A DNA stretch of 64,000 nt from Hyperoodon ampullatus. Its lineage: Eukaryota; Chordata; Mammalia; Artiodactyla; Ziphiidae. The notes under the pieces were generated by a model. That model worked only from the letters and a program-made list of their open reading frames with translations. It made no database searches and was not told where the DNA came from. This document shows, piece after piece, positions 1-10,968 of the stretch (position 1 is its first letter; each line of letters opens with the position of its first letter). The position numbers and the translations under genes are program-made. Where the stretch lies: assembly GCA_949752795.1 (NCBI GenBank), contig CATKHW010000424.1, positions 124,001 through 188,000 on the forward strand, given 5' to 3'.

Positions 1-1620
1 GGGTCATGTAGCATTGTGCTGACAAAGGCATGGAGCATGGTGATGACAAGGATCACAGAGCATTGTGATGAAAAGTTCATGGAGCCTTGTGTGACGAGGA
101 CATGGACCACTGTGATGACAAATGTCATGAAGCCTTGTGATGACTGGAATCACAGAGCATTGAGATGACAGGGGTCTTGGAGCACTGTGATGACAAGGAC
201 ATGGAGCATTGTGATGAGAAGGCCATGGAGCATTCTGATGACATGCATCATGGAGCTTTGTGATTAAGGTTATGGAGCATTGTGATTACACGCGTCTTGG
301 AGCATTGTGATGAAAATGGTATGGATCATTGTGATGAAAAAGGAATGGAGCCTTGTCATGACAGGGTTCAAGGAGCATACTGATGAAAAGTGTCAGGGAG
401 CATTGTGATGACAAGTGTATTGAGCATTGTGATGACAAAGTTCATGGAACACTGTGATGAGAAGGCCATGGATAATTGTGATGATGAGTGTCATGGTGCA
501 TTGTGATGACAATGGTTATGGAACATTGTGATCACAAGGGTTCTTAGCATTTTGATGACAGAGGTCATGGAGCATATTGATTTCATTGTGATGACAATAG
601 CATGAAGCATGATGACGATGGACATGGTGCATTTTGATGACAGGGTCATGGAGCAATTTGATGAAAAGTGTCATGGAACATTTTGATGACAGTGGTTATG
701 GAACATTTTGATATCAGGGGTCATGGAGCATTGTGATGATAAGGGCATGTAGCATTTTGATGACAGAGGTCATGGAAAATTGTGATGAAAGTGTTGAGGC
801 AGTATTGTGATGACTAGTGATGGAACATTGTGATATCAGTGCTGAGAGAGCATTTTGATGAGAAGTGCCTGGAGCATTGTGATAACAAAGTTTATGGAGC
901 ATTGTGATGACAAGATTTATGGGGCATTGTGATGACAAGGCTGTGGAGAATTGTGATGACAAGTGCATGGCGCATTTGATGACATGGATCATGGAGCATT
1001 GTGCTGAGAACCGAATGGAGCATTGTGAAGACAAGAATCATGGAGCCTTGTGCTGACAAAAGCATGGAACATTGTGATGACAACGATCACAGAGCATTGT
1101 GATGAAAAATTCATGGAGCATTGTGGTGACAATGGTCACAGAGCGTTGTGATGACGAGGGCATGGAGCATTGTGATGAAAAAGGTCATGAAGCATTGTGA
1201 TGACTGGAGTCACGGAGCATTGTGATGACAAGGGTATGGAGCATTGTGATGACAGGGGCATGGTTCATTGTTCTGACAAGTTTCATGGTTTATTGTGATG
1301 ACAGTGGGGATGGCACATTCTGATGACAAGGTCATGGAGCATTGTGATGAGAAGATCATGGAGTACTGTGAAGAGAGGGGTCAGGGAGCATTGTGATGAC
1401 ATATGTCATGGTCCATTTTGATGACAATGGCATGGAGCATTTTGATGCCAAGTGTCATGGAGGAATGTGATGACAAAGTTAATGGAGCATTGTGATGACA
1501 GGGGTTTGGAGCATTGTGAGGACAAGGGTCATGGAGCATTTTGATGACAAGGGCATGGAGGATTGTGATGACAAGGGCCATTGAGAATTCTGATGACAAG
1601 TTCGTGAAGCATTGTGATGA
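1..1620 (+). repeat. Higher-order block, copy of 59165-60784
   Basis: Unit-by-unit variant order matches about 59115-60784, including rare markers: GTGATTAAGG (260 and about 59375), TTACACGCGTCTTGG, GGGTTCTTAGCATTTTG and TTGATTTCATTG followed by a GATGACGATGGACATGG string. The right-hand copy has about 75 extra bases (three units) before the GATATCAGTG module. Scattered substitutions separate the copies, so this is an old duplication and not an identical one. Homology switches abruptly near 1606-1620. Confidence 0.85.
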
Positions 1621-2690
1621 AAAGGGTCATGGAGCATTTTGTGACAGGGATTATTGAACATTCTGATGTCAGGGGGCATGGAGCATTGTGAGGAAATGGG
1701 TCATGGAGCATATTGATGACAGGTGTTATGGAACATTGTGATGTCAGGGCTCATGGAGCATTGTGATTATAAGGGCATATAGCATTTGGATGACAGGGGT
1801 CATGGAACATTGTGATGACAGGGGTGAGGGAGTATTGTGATGACTAGTGATGGAACACTGTGATATCATTGGTGAGAGAGCATTTTGATGAGAAGTGCAT
1901 GGAGCATTGTGATAACAAGTTTTATGGAGCATTTTGATGACAAGGATGTGGAGCATTGTGATGACAAGCACATGGCGCAATGTGATGACATGGGTTATGA
2001 ATCATTGTGCTGACAAGCGCATGGAGCATTGTGATGACAAGTGTCATTGAGCATTGTGCTGACAAACGCATGGAGCATTGTGATGACAAGGGTGACAGAG
2101 AATTGTGATGAAAAGTTCATGGAACATTGTGGTCACAAAGGTCACAGGGCCTTCTGTGACGAGGTCATGGACCATTGTGATGACAAATGTCATGAAGCAC
2201 TGCAATGAATGTAATCACGGAGTATTGAGATTACAGGGTTCTTGGAGCATTGTGATGCCAAGGGCATGGATCATTGTGATGAGAAGGCCATGGAGCATTC
2301 TGAAGACATGTGTCATGGAGCTTTGTGATGACAAGGGCAGGGAGCATTGTGATTACAGGGGTCTTGGAGCATTGTGATGAAAAGGGAATGGATCATTGTG
2401 ATAAAAAAGGCATGGAGCCTTTTCACAACAGGCTTCATGAAGCACACTAATGACAAGTGTCAGGGAGCATTGTAATGATAAATGTATTGAGGATTGTGAT
2501 GACAAATGTCATGGAGCATTGTGATGAGAAAAAAATTCATAATAGTGATGACGAGCGTCATGGGGCATTTTGATGACAAGTGTTATGGAACACTGTCATC
2601 TCAAGGATTTGGAGCATTGTGGTGACAGATGTCATGGAGCATTTTGATTTCATTGTGATGACAATAGCATGAAGCATTATGATGAGGGGC
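1621..2690 (+). repeat. Higher-order block, copy of 63121-64000
   Basis: From the string GGGATTATTGAACATTCTGA (about 1650) onward, this stretch matches the end of the window starting at about 63121. Shared rare variants include GATATCATTGGTGAGAGAGC, the GTGGTCACAAAGGTCACAG string, CCTTCTGTGACGAGG and GAAGCACTGCAATGA. The left copy carries about 123 extra bases near 1690-1820 and about 50 extra near 2340. Homology runs to about 2680, where the window's right end cuts off the comparison. Confidence 0.83.
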
Positions 2691-4315
2691 ATGGTGCATT
2701 GTGATGACAGTGTTCATGGGGCATTGAGATGAAAAGGGGCATGGAGAATTGTGATTACAGGGGCCTTGGAGAATTGTGATGACAAGGGCATGGAGCGTTG
2801 TGGTGACAAGGTCATGGTGTATTGTGAAGACAGGTGTCAGCGAGCATTGTGATGACATATGTCATTGTCCATTGTGATGACAATGGCATGGAGCATTGTG
2901 ATACCAAGAGTCATGGAGGATTGTGATGACAAATGTAATGGAGCATTGTGATGACAAGGGCTTGGAACATTGCGATGACAAGGGGCATGGAGCATTGTGA
3001 TGACGAGGGCATGGAGCTTTCTTATGAAAAGGTGCATGGAGCATTGAGATTACAGGGGTTTTGAAGCAATGTGATTACAAGGGCATGGAGCATTGTGATG
3101 AGAAGGCAATGGAGCATTTTAATGACATGCGTCATTGATCTTTGTGATGACAAGGACATGGAGCATTGTGATTACAGGGGTCTTGGAGCATTGTGATGAA
3201 AAGGGAAGGGATCATTGTGATGAAAAATTCATGGAGCCTTGTCATGACAGTGTTCAAGGAGCATACTGATGACTACTGTCAGGGAGCATTGTGATGATAA
3301 GTGTATTGAGCATTGTGATGACAAAGATCATGGAGCATTGTGATGAGAAGACCATGGATAATTATGATGACCAGCGTCATGGGGCATTGTGATGACAAGT
3401 GTTATGGAACATTGTGATAAGAAGGGTTTGGTGCATTGTGATGACAGAGGTCATTGAGCATTTTGATTTCATTGTGATGACAATAGCATAAAATATTATG
3501 GTGATGGGCACACTGCATTGTGATGACAGGGTTCATAGGGCCTAGAGAGGAAAAGGGGCATGGAGCATTGTGATTACAGGGGAGTTGGAGCATTGTGATG
3601 ACAACGGCATGGAGCATTGTGATGAGAAGGCAATGGAGCACTCGAAAGACATGCGTCATGGAGCTTTGTGATGACAAGGGCATGGAGAATTGTGATTACA
3701 GGGGTCATGGAATATTGTGATGACAGGGGTGAGGGAGTATTGTGATGACTAGTGATGGAACATTGTGATGTCAGTGGTGAGAAGGCATTTTGAGGAGAAG
3801 TGCATGGAGCATTGTGATGACAATGTTTAAGGGGCATTTTGATGACATGGATGTGGAGCATTGTTATGACAAGTGCATGGTGCATTGTGATGACATGGGT
3901 TATGGAGCATTTTGCTGACACGCGCATCGAGCATTGTGATGAAAAGGGTCATGGAGCATTGTGCTGACAAAGGCATGAAGCTTTGTGATGAGAAGGGTCA
4001 CAGAGCATTGTGATAATAATTTCATGGAGCATTGTGGGGACAAAAGTCACAGACCTTTGTGGGACCAGGTCATGGACCATTGTGTTTACAAATGTCATGA
4101 AGCATTCTGATGACTGAAGTCACAGAGCATTGTGATAACAGTGGTCTTGGAGCATTTTAATGAAAAGGGAATGGATCATTGTGATGAAATAGTCATGGAT
4201 CCTTGTCATGACAGTGTTCAAGGAGCATACTGATGACAAGTGTCAGGGAGCATTGTGATGAAAAGTGTATTGAGCATTGTGGTGACAAAGGTCATGGAGC
4301 ATGGTGATGAGAAGA

Positions 4316-5720
4316 CCTTGCATAATTGTGATGAAAAGGGTCATGGGGTATTGTGATGACAAGTGTTATGGAACATTGTGATCAGAAGGGTTTGGAGCAT
4401 TGTGATGACAGAGGTCATGGAGCATTTTAGTTTCACTGTGATGACAATAGCATGAATCATTATGATGATGGGCATGGTGCATTGTGATGACAGTGTTCAT
4501 GGAGCATTGAGCTGAAAAGGGGCATGGAGAATTGTGATTATAGTGGTCTTGGTGCATTGTGATGACAAGGGTCATGGAGCCTTGTGATGACAAGGCCGTG
4601 GAACATTGTGATGGCAGGGGTCATGGAGCATTGTTATGACAGGTGTAATGGAGTATTGTGATGACAAGGGCATGGAGCAATGTGATGAGAGATTTCATTG
4701 AGCATTGTGATGACAATGGCATGGAGCATTGTGATGCCAAGTGTCAGGGAACTTTGTGATGACTAATGTCATGGGGCATTTTGACGACAAGTGCATTGTG
4801 CATTGAGATGAGAAGGACAGGGAGCATTGTGATACAGGGTCATGGAGCAATTTATTGAAAAGTGTCATGGAATATTTTGATGACAGGTGTTATGGAACAT
4901 TGTGATGTAAAGGGTCATGAAGCATTGTGATGAAATGGTCATGGAGCATTTTGTGACAGGGGTGTTGGAACATTGTGATGTCAGGGGTCATGTAGCATTT
5001 TGATGATAAGGGCATGTAGCACTGTGATGACAGGGTTCATGGAACACTGTGATGACAGGGGTGAGGGAGTATTGTGATGACTAGTGATGTAACATTGTAA
5101 TATATGTGGTGAGAGAGCATTTGGATGAGAAGTGCATGGAGCATTGTGATGACCAGTGTTATGGAGCATAGCAATGATAAAGATGTGGAGTATTGTGATG
5201 ACAAGCGCATGGCGCATTGTGATGACATGGGTCATGGAGCATTGTGCTGACAAGCGCATGGAGCATTTTGATGACAAGTGTCATGGAGCATTGTGCTGAC
5301 AAAGGCATGGAAGATTTTGATGACAAGGGACACAGAGCATTGTGATGAAATATTCATGGAGTATTGTGGTGAAAAAGATCACAGAGCCTTGTGTGAAGAG
5401 GGCATGGACCATTGTGATGACAAGTGTCATGAAACATTGTGATGACTGGGGTCACGGAGCATTGAGATAACAAGGGTCTTGGAGAATTGTGATGAAAAGG
5501 GAATGGATCATTGTGATGAAAAAGGCATGGAGCCTTGTCATGACAGTGTTCAAGGAGCATAATGATGAAAAGGGAATGGATCATTGTGATGAAAAAGGCA
5601 TGGAGCCTTGTCATGACAGTGTTCAAGGAGCATACTGATGACAAGTGTCAGCGAGCATTGTGATGCCAAGTGTATTGAGCATTGTGGTGACAAAGGTCAT
5701 GGAGCATTGTGATGAGAAGA
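4316..5720 (+). repeat. 1.40-kb higher-order repeat, copy 1
   Basis: This block begins at the marker CCTTGCATAATTG and recurs 1405 bases later with the same series of unit variants: GATCAGAAGGGTTTGG, the TTCATTGTGATGACAATAG module, GGCCGTGGAACATTGTGATG, GAGAGATTTCATTGA and the TATATGTGGTGAGAGA variant. The TATATGTGG form, in place of the usual GATATCAGTGG, is private to this block and the next. That indicates a recent local duplication of about 57 units. Confidence 0.8.
5491..5636 (+). repeat. 73-bp perfect-looking local tandem duplication
   Basis: Two adjacent 73-base copies (5491-5563 and 5564-5636) each consist of three units. They start GATGAAAAGGGAATGGATCA and end GTTCAAGGAGCATA followed by AT or CT. 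They differ only at the last two or three bases, so this is one of the youngest exchange events in the left block. Confidence 0.9.
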
Positions 5721-6832
5721 CCTTGCATAATTGTGATGACGAGCATCATGGGGCATGTGATGACAAGTGTTATGGAACATTGTGATCAGAATGGTTTGGA
5801 GCATTGTGATGACAGAGGACATGGAGCATTTTGATTTCATTGTGATGACAATAGCATGAATCATTATGATGATGGGCATGGTGCATTGTGATGACAGTGT
5901 TCATTGGGCATTGAGATGAAAAGTGGCATGGAGAATTGTGATTACAGAGGTCTTGGAGTTTTGTGATGACAAGGGTCAAGGAGCCTTGTGATGACAAGGC
6001 CGTGGAACATTGTGATGGCAGGGGTCATGGAGCATTGTTATGACAGGTGTAATAGAGCATTTTGATGACAAGGGAATGGAGCAATGTTATGAGAGATTTC
6101 ATTGATCATTGTGATGAAAATGGCATGGAGCATTGTGATGCCAAGGGTCATGGAGCTTTGTGATGACAAATGTCATGGGGCATTTTGAAGACAAGGGCGT
6201 GGTGCATTGTGATGAGAAGGGCAGGGAGCATTGTGATGACAGGGTCATGGAGCGATTTGAATAAAAGGGTCATGGAATATTTTGATGACAGGGGTTATGG
6301 ATTATTGTGATGACAGGGTCATGAAGCATTGTGATGAAATGGGTCAAGGAGCATTTTGTGACAGGGGTTATGGAACATTGTGATGTCTGGGGTCATGGAG
6401 CATTGTGATGATAAGGGCATGAAGCACTGTGCTGACAGTGGTCATAGAACATTGTGATGACCGGGGTGAGCGAGTATTGTGATGACTAGAGATGGTACAT
6501 TGTGATATATGTGGTGAGAGAACATTTTGATGAGAAGTGCATGGAGCATTGTGATGACAAGTTTTATGGAGCATAGCGATGAAAAGAATGTGGAGCATTG
6601 TGATAAAAAGAGTCATGGAGCCTTGTGATGACAAGGCCGTGGAACATTGTGATGGCAGGGTTCATGGAGCATTGTGATGACAGGTGTAATGGAGCATTGT
6701 GATGACAAGGGCATGGAGCAATGTGATGAGAGATTTCATTGAGCATTGTGATGACAATGGCATGGAGCATTGTGATGCCAAGTGTATTGAGCAGTGTGGT
6801 GACAAATGTCATGGAGCATTGTGATGAGAATA
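5721..6832 (+). repeat. 1.40-kb higher-order repeat, copy 2 (shortened)
   Basis: This is the second copy of the block starting with CCTTGCATAATTG. Its modules sit 1404-1405 bases downstream of the first copy's (5829 versus 4425; 6502 versus 5098). After about 6600 the sequence jumps back to the GGCCGTGGAACATTGTGATG series already seen near 4590 and 6000. The copy is therefore only 1112 bases long and carries an internal partial repeat at about 6610-6790. This is typical of unequal crossover out of register. Confidence 0.78.
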
Positions 6833-7140
6833 CCTTGCATAATTGTGATGACGAGCGTCATGGGGCATGTGATGACAAGTGTTATGGAACATTGTGATCA
6901 GAAGGGTTTGGAGCATTGTGATGACAGAGGACATGGAGCATTCTGATTTAATTCTGATGACAATAGCATGAATCATTATGATGATTTGCATAGTGCATTG
7001 TGATGACACTGTTCATTGAGCATTGAGATGAAAAGTGGCATGGAGAATTGTGATTTAGAGGTCTTGGAGCATTGTCATGACAAGGGTCATGGAGCATTGT
7101 GATGACATGGGCTTGGATCATTGTGATGACAAGTGTCATG
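6833..7140 (+). repeat. 1.40-kb higher-order repeat, partial third copy
   Basis: A third CCTTGCATAATTG marker is followed by the GACGAGCGTCATGGGGCATG series, GATCAGAAGGGTTTGG and the TTTAATTCTGATGACAATAG form of the fibre module. Resemblance to the first two copies fades by about 7140, about 350 bases before the satellite island begins. Confidence 0.7.
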
Positions 7141-7483
7141 GAGAATTGTGATGACAATGGCAGGGAGCATTGTGATGTCAAGAGACATTGAGAATTTTTA
7201 TAACAATGTCATGAAGCATTGTGATGACAAGCATATGGATCTTGCTATGACAGGGTTCAGGGAGCAATGCGATGACAAGTGCACGGAGAATTGTGATGAA
7301 AAGAGCATGTAACATTGTGATGAGAAATGTCATGGAATATTGTGATGACAAAGAGGTGGAGAATTGTGATGTCAAGGGACATGGAGCAATGTGATGGCAA
7401 GACCGTGGAGCATTGTGATGAGAAGACCATGGATAATCATGGTGACAAGCATCATGGAGCATTATGATGACACGAGCCATGGA

Positions 7484-7500
7484 GCATTCTGACATAATAT
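7484..7500. other. Left junction, minisatellite to L1-derived satellite
   Basis: The minisatellite string GAGCATTCTGAC ends at about 7491-7493. The next bases, CATAATATATCACTTATG, correspond to CATAAGATATCACTTATG found at 9231, 12708, 14445 (altered), 16188 and 17925. The change is abrupt, with no transposon end, target-site duplication or A-tail. At most two or three bases are shared between the two sides. Confidence 0.9.
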
Positions 7501-7750
7501 ATCACTTATGAAGGAAATGTAAACATGGGTAAACATGAACTGAATTAGTAAAGAGAACAGAGTCTCACATATAGAAAACACTCTTGTGCCTGCTTAAGAG
7601 GGAAGGAGAGGTGGGGTGATGCATAAAACCAGAGTGTGATATTAGTACAGGTACCGTTCCAAAAACCAACTACGGAATAGACAAGACCTACACCTTCCAC
7701 AGTGAAAGGGACTCAAAACCCAATATTTCCCGCCGAGGAATATATCTGAC
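7493..7750 (+). mobile_element. L1 3'-UTR-like segment, monomer 1
   Basis: This stretch aligns by eye with the start of artiodactyl/cetacean L1 3' UTRs. It has ATATCACTTATG, then ACATGAACTG, a GAGTCTCACATATAGAAAAC string, a GGGAAGGAGAGGTGGGG tract, and AATAGACAAGACCTACAC followed by GAAAGGGACTC and CAATATTTCC. The matching L1 order is ATATCACTTATATG, AAATGAACC, GACTCACAGACATAGA, a G-rich tract, AACAAGGTCCTACTGTA and CAGGGAACTATATTCAATAT. The upstream ORF2 part is missing because the island begins here. Degraded, no coding capacity. Confidence 0.7.
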
Positions 7751-8656
7751 TAGTGAGAATCTTAAAACCTATGTATTGATATGTCTCTGTAAAGGAATCA
7801 CGTGTGTCTAGACTGGCATAAACATGGCAGTGAGAATCAGCTCAAACCCACTATAAAAAGGAATTCAAAAAACAAAACAAAAAACAGGGAAATTTTTTGC
7901 AATTCCTACAGGGGCTCTGATGAAACCTGGAATGACCCTATCTACAACGACAGCTGGATGTGGCATAAGGTTGGACACTTGGGACTGAGAGGATTGATGA
8001 GATTCCGTGAGCAAATGCAGACCATTTAAAGCAATAATGCGTGGCACACGTTCCAAGGGTCCCAACTCTCCAGGTTGAAGGGAATATTACTACATCTATA
8101 ACATGTACGGGAAACCTAGAGAATGGACACACTGTGAATACGAAAGGTTTCTAAAACTCAACTAGTAGTCCCTCTCCTGGTGCTCCGGTTTTACTTTCCA
8201 ACTGCTTTACTATCAATGTCCCAACTTGGAGAGACAGACCCTTTAAACTCCTGGTTCGCACAGGTTGCCAATTTGGCAGAGTTTGTAAGGGAAGAGGGAG
8301 AACCAATGAGAGAGTAGCTGTTAGGCATTTGGACGGGCACATGTCACTCTAATTTCCCGGCAGGAAGGAGAATTAACCAAAGTCTCAGCCACCCTCCGGG
8401 AACCAATATATGTCCTGAACCAAAACTTTGCCTTGCAGTCAGCTCACAAAAGAAGAGTTGAAAAATGGAGCTCAGGGGCACAGCAATTCACAAACTGGCA
8501 GAGTAATAGTGGACAACTATCGTCCAAAAATCTGTTCAGGGAAGACAACGTGGCAAACTGGAAAGTGAGCCAGAATAGCAGCAAACAGATTTCAAGAGGT
8601 ACATTGGAATCACCTTTAAAGCACAGGAAGAGGGGCACAACTTCGACAATGATGCA

Positions 8657-8730
8657 CTTGGGCAAAAAGGGCGTATGCGTTTTCTCCTGAATATATTCAG
8701 GAGAAAACGCATACGCCCTTTTTGGCCAAG
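8657..8730. repeat. 74-bp palindrome, monomer 1
   Basis: Two 37-base arms meet with no spacer at the centre TCCTGAATATATTCAGGA (centre between 8693 and 8694). The inner 31 positions of each arm pair perfectly. One mismatch (CTTGGGC against GGCCAAG) lies near the outer end. The flanks read GATGCA on the left and CAAGC on the right. It can form a cruciform or, if transcribed, a long hairpin. It is the best preserved of the seven. Confidence 0.95.
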
Positions 8731-8740
8731 CAAGCAAGAG

Positions 8741-9489
8741 GGCAATGCAAATCGGCACTACAAAGAAGTATCACTTCCCAACGGTCAAAAGGGACATCCG
8801 CAACATGTGTAAAAAACCAGAAAGGAAAGACAGGCCATGGAGAACAGGGAGCCTACTTATGCTGAATGGCAGGATGTAAATTGCCAACTGCCTCTCTCGA
8901 GGAGTGCATTGTGTTCCCTAAAACAAGTGATGAACAGAGCTACAGAGCCAAGGGCACTTCCAGTCTAGGGAATATACCTTGGGAAAACTGAAAATCAATA
9001 AGACAGAGCCACCACAAAATTTAGCGCTGCTCTGCTTACAAGAACCTCAACTTGGTTCCACCTAAAATATCCCAGGAAAGTCAAAAATGGTTCAAGATAT
9101 TGTGTTACTTACGTAAGATGGAATATCTCTTGGCCATGAAATCAGTGTCATAAGGCCAGAAGCAGTAAAATGAGTGGATTCAGGTACGATGATTCTAAGC
9201 GAAATAAGTCACAGAGAAAAAGTAACTTATCATAAGATATCACTTATGAAGGTCCTGTAAACATGGCTACACATGAACTGAGTTAGGAATAAAAGCAGAG
9301 TCTCACATTTAGAAAACACTCTTATGCCTGCTTAAGGGATGAAGGAGAGGTGGGGTGATGCATAAAACCAGAGTTTGATATTAGTACATGTACCGTTCCA
9401 AAAACCAACTACGGAATAGACAAGACCTACGCCTTCCTCAGTGAAAGGGAGTCAAAAACCCATATTTCCCACAGAGGAATATATCTGAC
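8741..9489 (+). mobile_element. L1 ORF2 C-terminus plus 3'-UTR remnant, monomers 1/2
   Basis: The stretch starts at GGCAATGCAAATC and runs through ACTACAAAGAAGTATCAC, GGATGTAAATTGCC, GGGAATATACCTTGGGAAAA, TGGAATATCTCTTGGCCATG, AAGCGAAATAAGTCACAG and ATATCACTTATG into the next monomer. The same landmarks occur in the same order over the end of L1 ORF2 in many mammals (ATGCAAATC, the ACTACAATGAGGTATCAC string, GAATGTAAATTGG, TGGAATATTACTCAGCCAT, AAGTGAAGTAAGTCAG, ATATCACTTATATG). The reading frame is broken by substitutions and indels, so this is a fossil. Confidence 0.78.
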
Positions 9490-10968
9490 TAGTAAGAATC
9501 TTAAAACCAATGTATTGATAAGTCTCCGTAAGGGAATCAAGTGTGTCTAGACGGGCATAAACATGGCAGTGAGAATCAGCTCAAACCCACTATAAAAAGG
9601 AATTTCAAAAACAAAACAAAAAAAAAAGGGAAATTCTTTACAATTCCTACAGGGGCTCTGATGAAACCTGGAATGACTCTATCTACAACGACAGCACGAT
9701 GTGGCATAAGGCTGGACACTTGGGACTGAGAGGATTGGTGAGATTGGATGAGCAAATGCAGACAATTTAAAGAAATAATGCGTGGCACACATTCCAAGAG
9801 TCCCAACTCTCCATGTTTAAGGGAATATTACTACAGCTATAACATGTAAGGGAAACCTAGAGAATGGACACACTGTGAATACAAAAGGTTTCTAAAACTC
9901 AACTAATAGTCCCTCTCCTGGTTCTCCGGTTTGACATTCCAACTCCTTTAAAATCAGTCTCCCAACTTGGAGAGACAGCCCCTTTAATCTCCTGGTTCGC
10001 ACAGGTTGCCAACTTGGCAGATGATGAAAGGGAAGAGGGAGAAACAATGGGAGAGTAGCTGTTAGGCATTTGGAAGGGCACATGTCACTCTAATTTCCTA
10101 ACAGGAAGAAGAATTAACCAAAGTCTCAGCCACCTGCTGGGAACCAGTATAGGTCCTGAACCAAAATTTTGGACTTGCGGTCAGCTCATAAAAAACGAGA
10201 TTAAAAATGGAGCTCAGGGGCAGAGCAATTCACAAACTGGCAGCGTAATAAAGGACAACTATCGTTCAAAAATCTGTTGAGAGAAGGCAACGAGACGGAC
10301 TTGAAAGCGAGCCAGAATAGCAGGAAATAGATTTCTAGAGGTACATTGGAATCATCTTTAAAGCACAGGAAAAGGTGCACAACATCGCCAATGATGCACT
10401 TGGCCAATAAAGGTGTATGCGTTTTCTCCAGATTATATTCAGGAGAAAACGCATACGCCCTTTTTGGCCAAGCAATCAAGCGGGCAATGCAAATCTGCAC
10501 TACAAAGAAGTATCAGTTCCCACCTGTCAAAAGGGAAATCAACAAATGTGTAAAAACAAGAAAGGCAAGTCAGGCACTGGAGAACAGGGAACCTAGTTAT
10601 TCTGATGGGCAGGATGTAAATTGCCAACTGCCTCTCTGGAGGAGTGCATTGTGTTCCCTAAAACAAGTTAACAACAGAGCTACAGAGCCAATGACACTTC
10701 CAGTCTAGGGAATATACTTTGGGAAAACTGAAAATCAATAAGACAGAGCCACACCAAAATTTAGGGCTGCACTGCTTACAAGAACCTCAACTTGGGTACA
10801 CCTTAAATATACCAGGAAAGACAAAAATGGTTCAAGAAATTTTGTTACTTACGTACAATGGAATACCCATCAGCCATGAAATCAATGTCATAAGGCCAGT
10901 AGCAGCAAAATGAGTGGATTCACGTACGATGATTCTAAGTGAAATACGTCACAGAGAAAAAGAAACTT
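9231..10968 (+). repeat. Satellite monomer 2 (type 2)
   Basis: Complete, 1738 bases. In its first half it pairs with monomer 5: AGTACATGTACC, AAAAACCCATATTTCCC, GTCTCCGTAAGG, TCTAGACGGGCATAAAC, GATTGG(A/G)TGAGCAAATGC and CAGACAATTTAAAG. Its A-tract is lengthened to ten or so A residues near 9618. In its second half it resembles monomers 3, 6 and 7 (GGGAACCAGTATAGG) and not monomer 5. Confidence 0.9.
10399..10472. repeat. 74-bp palindrome, monomer 2
   Basis: Same palindrome, with left-arm damage: CCAATAAAGGTGTATGCG, and CTCCAGATTATATTC at the centre. The right arm keeps the common form ending GCCCTTTTTGGCCAAG. The left CTTGGCCA restores the outer pairing that monomer 1 lost, so the ancestral arms were probably perfect over 37 bases. 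Confidence 0.92.

Larger units (their letters stand above)
1..7490 (+). repeat. 24/25-bp minisatellite array, left block
   Basis: Uninterrupted tandem copies of a 24- or 25-base unit whose core is CATGGAGCATTGTGATGACA, followed by AGGG, AGGGT, AGTGT or similar. Units differ by scattered substitutions (GCATTTTGATG, GAACATTG, GTGCTGACA) and small indels. Particular variant strings recur as longer modules. One contains GATATCAGTGGTGAGAGAGC (near 831, 1861, 3765, 5098, 6502). Another contains TGATTTCATTGTGATGACAA (near 580, 2643, 3461, 4425, 5829, 6941). Their uneven spacing shows higher-order structure reshuffled by unequal exchange. The unit is G-rich and C-poor on this strand (9 G to 3 C in the 25-base form). 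I do not recognise it as a named family. No gene is supported anywhere in the block. Confidence 0.97.
7493..9230 (+). repeat. Satellite monomer 1 (type 1)
   Basis: Complete first monomer, 1738 bases. Order within it: L1 3'-UTR-like start (7493-7750), an A-rich tract (about 7865-7890), a stretch I cannot assign (about 7890-8430), ORF2-like sequence, the 74-bp palindrome, and the ORF2 C-terminal part. It shares diagnostic variants with monomer 4 and no other: CTAGTGAGAATC, GGCACACGTTCC, CTACATCTATAACATGTACG, CAGCAAACAG and TTCCCAACGGTCAAAAGGG. Confidence 0.9.

Noticed and set aside
831..845. Shared GATATCA string between the minisatellite module and the satellite monomer start as the recombination site joining the two arrays
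   Set aside because: The actual junctions at 7493 and 19490 do not fall in this string, and seven bases of identity are expected by chance.
1..2690. Duplication of window ends as an assembly artefact
   Set aside because: The copies differ by many substitutions, unit gains and a 2.34-kb gap, more than read error or haplotype duplication would normally give. It cannot be wholly excluded without reads.
1..7490. Short direct repeats as a CRISPR array
   Set aside because: Repeats are contiguous with no unique spacers, and there are no cas genes. Unit decay is gradual, as in a minisatellite.
8664..8723. Palindrome followed by T residues as an intrinsic transcription terminator
   Set aside because: The hairpin has no loop and the setting is eukaryotic satellite DNA. 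The T run is just the complement of the A run on the other arm.
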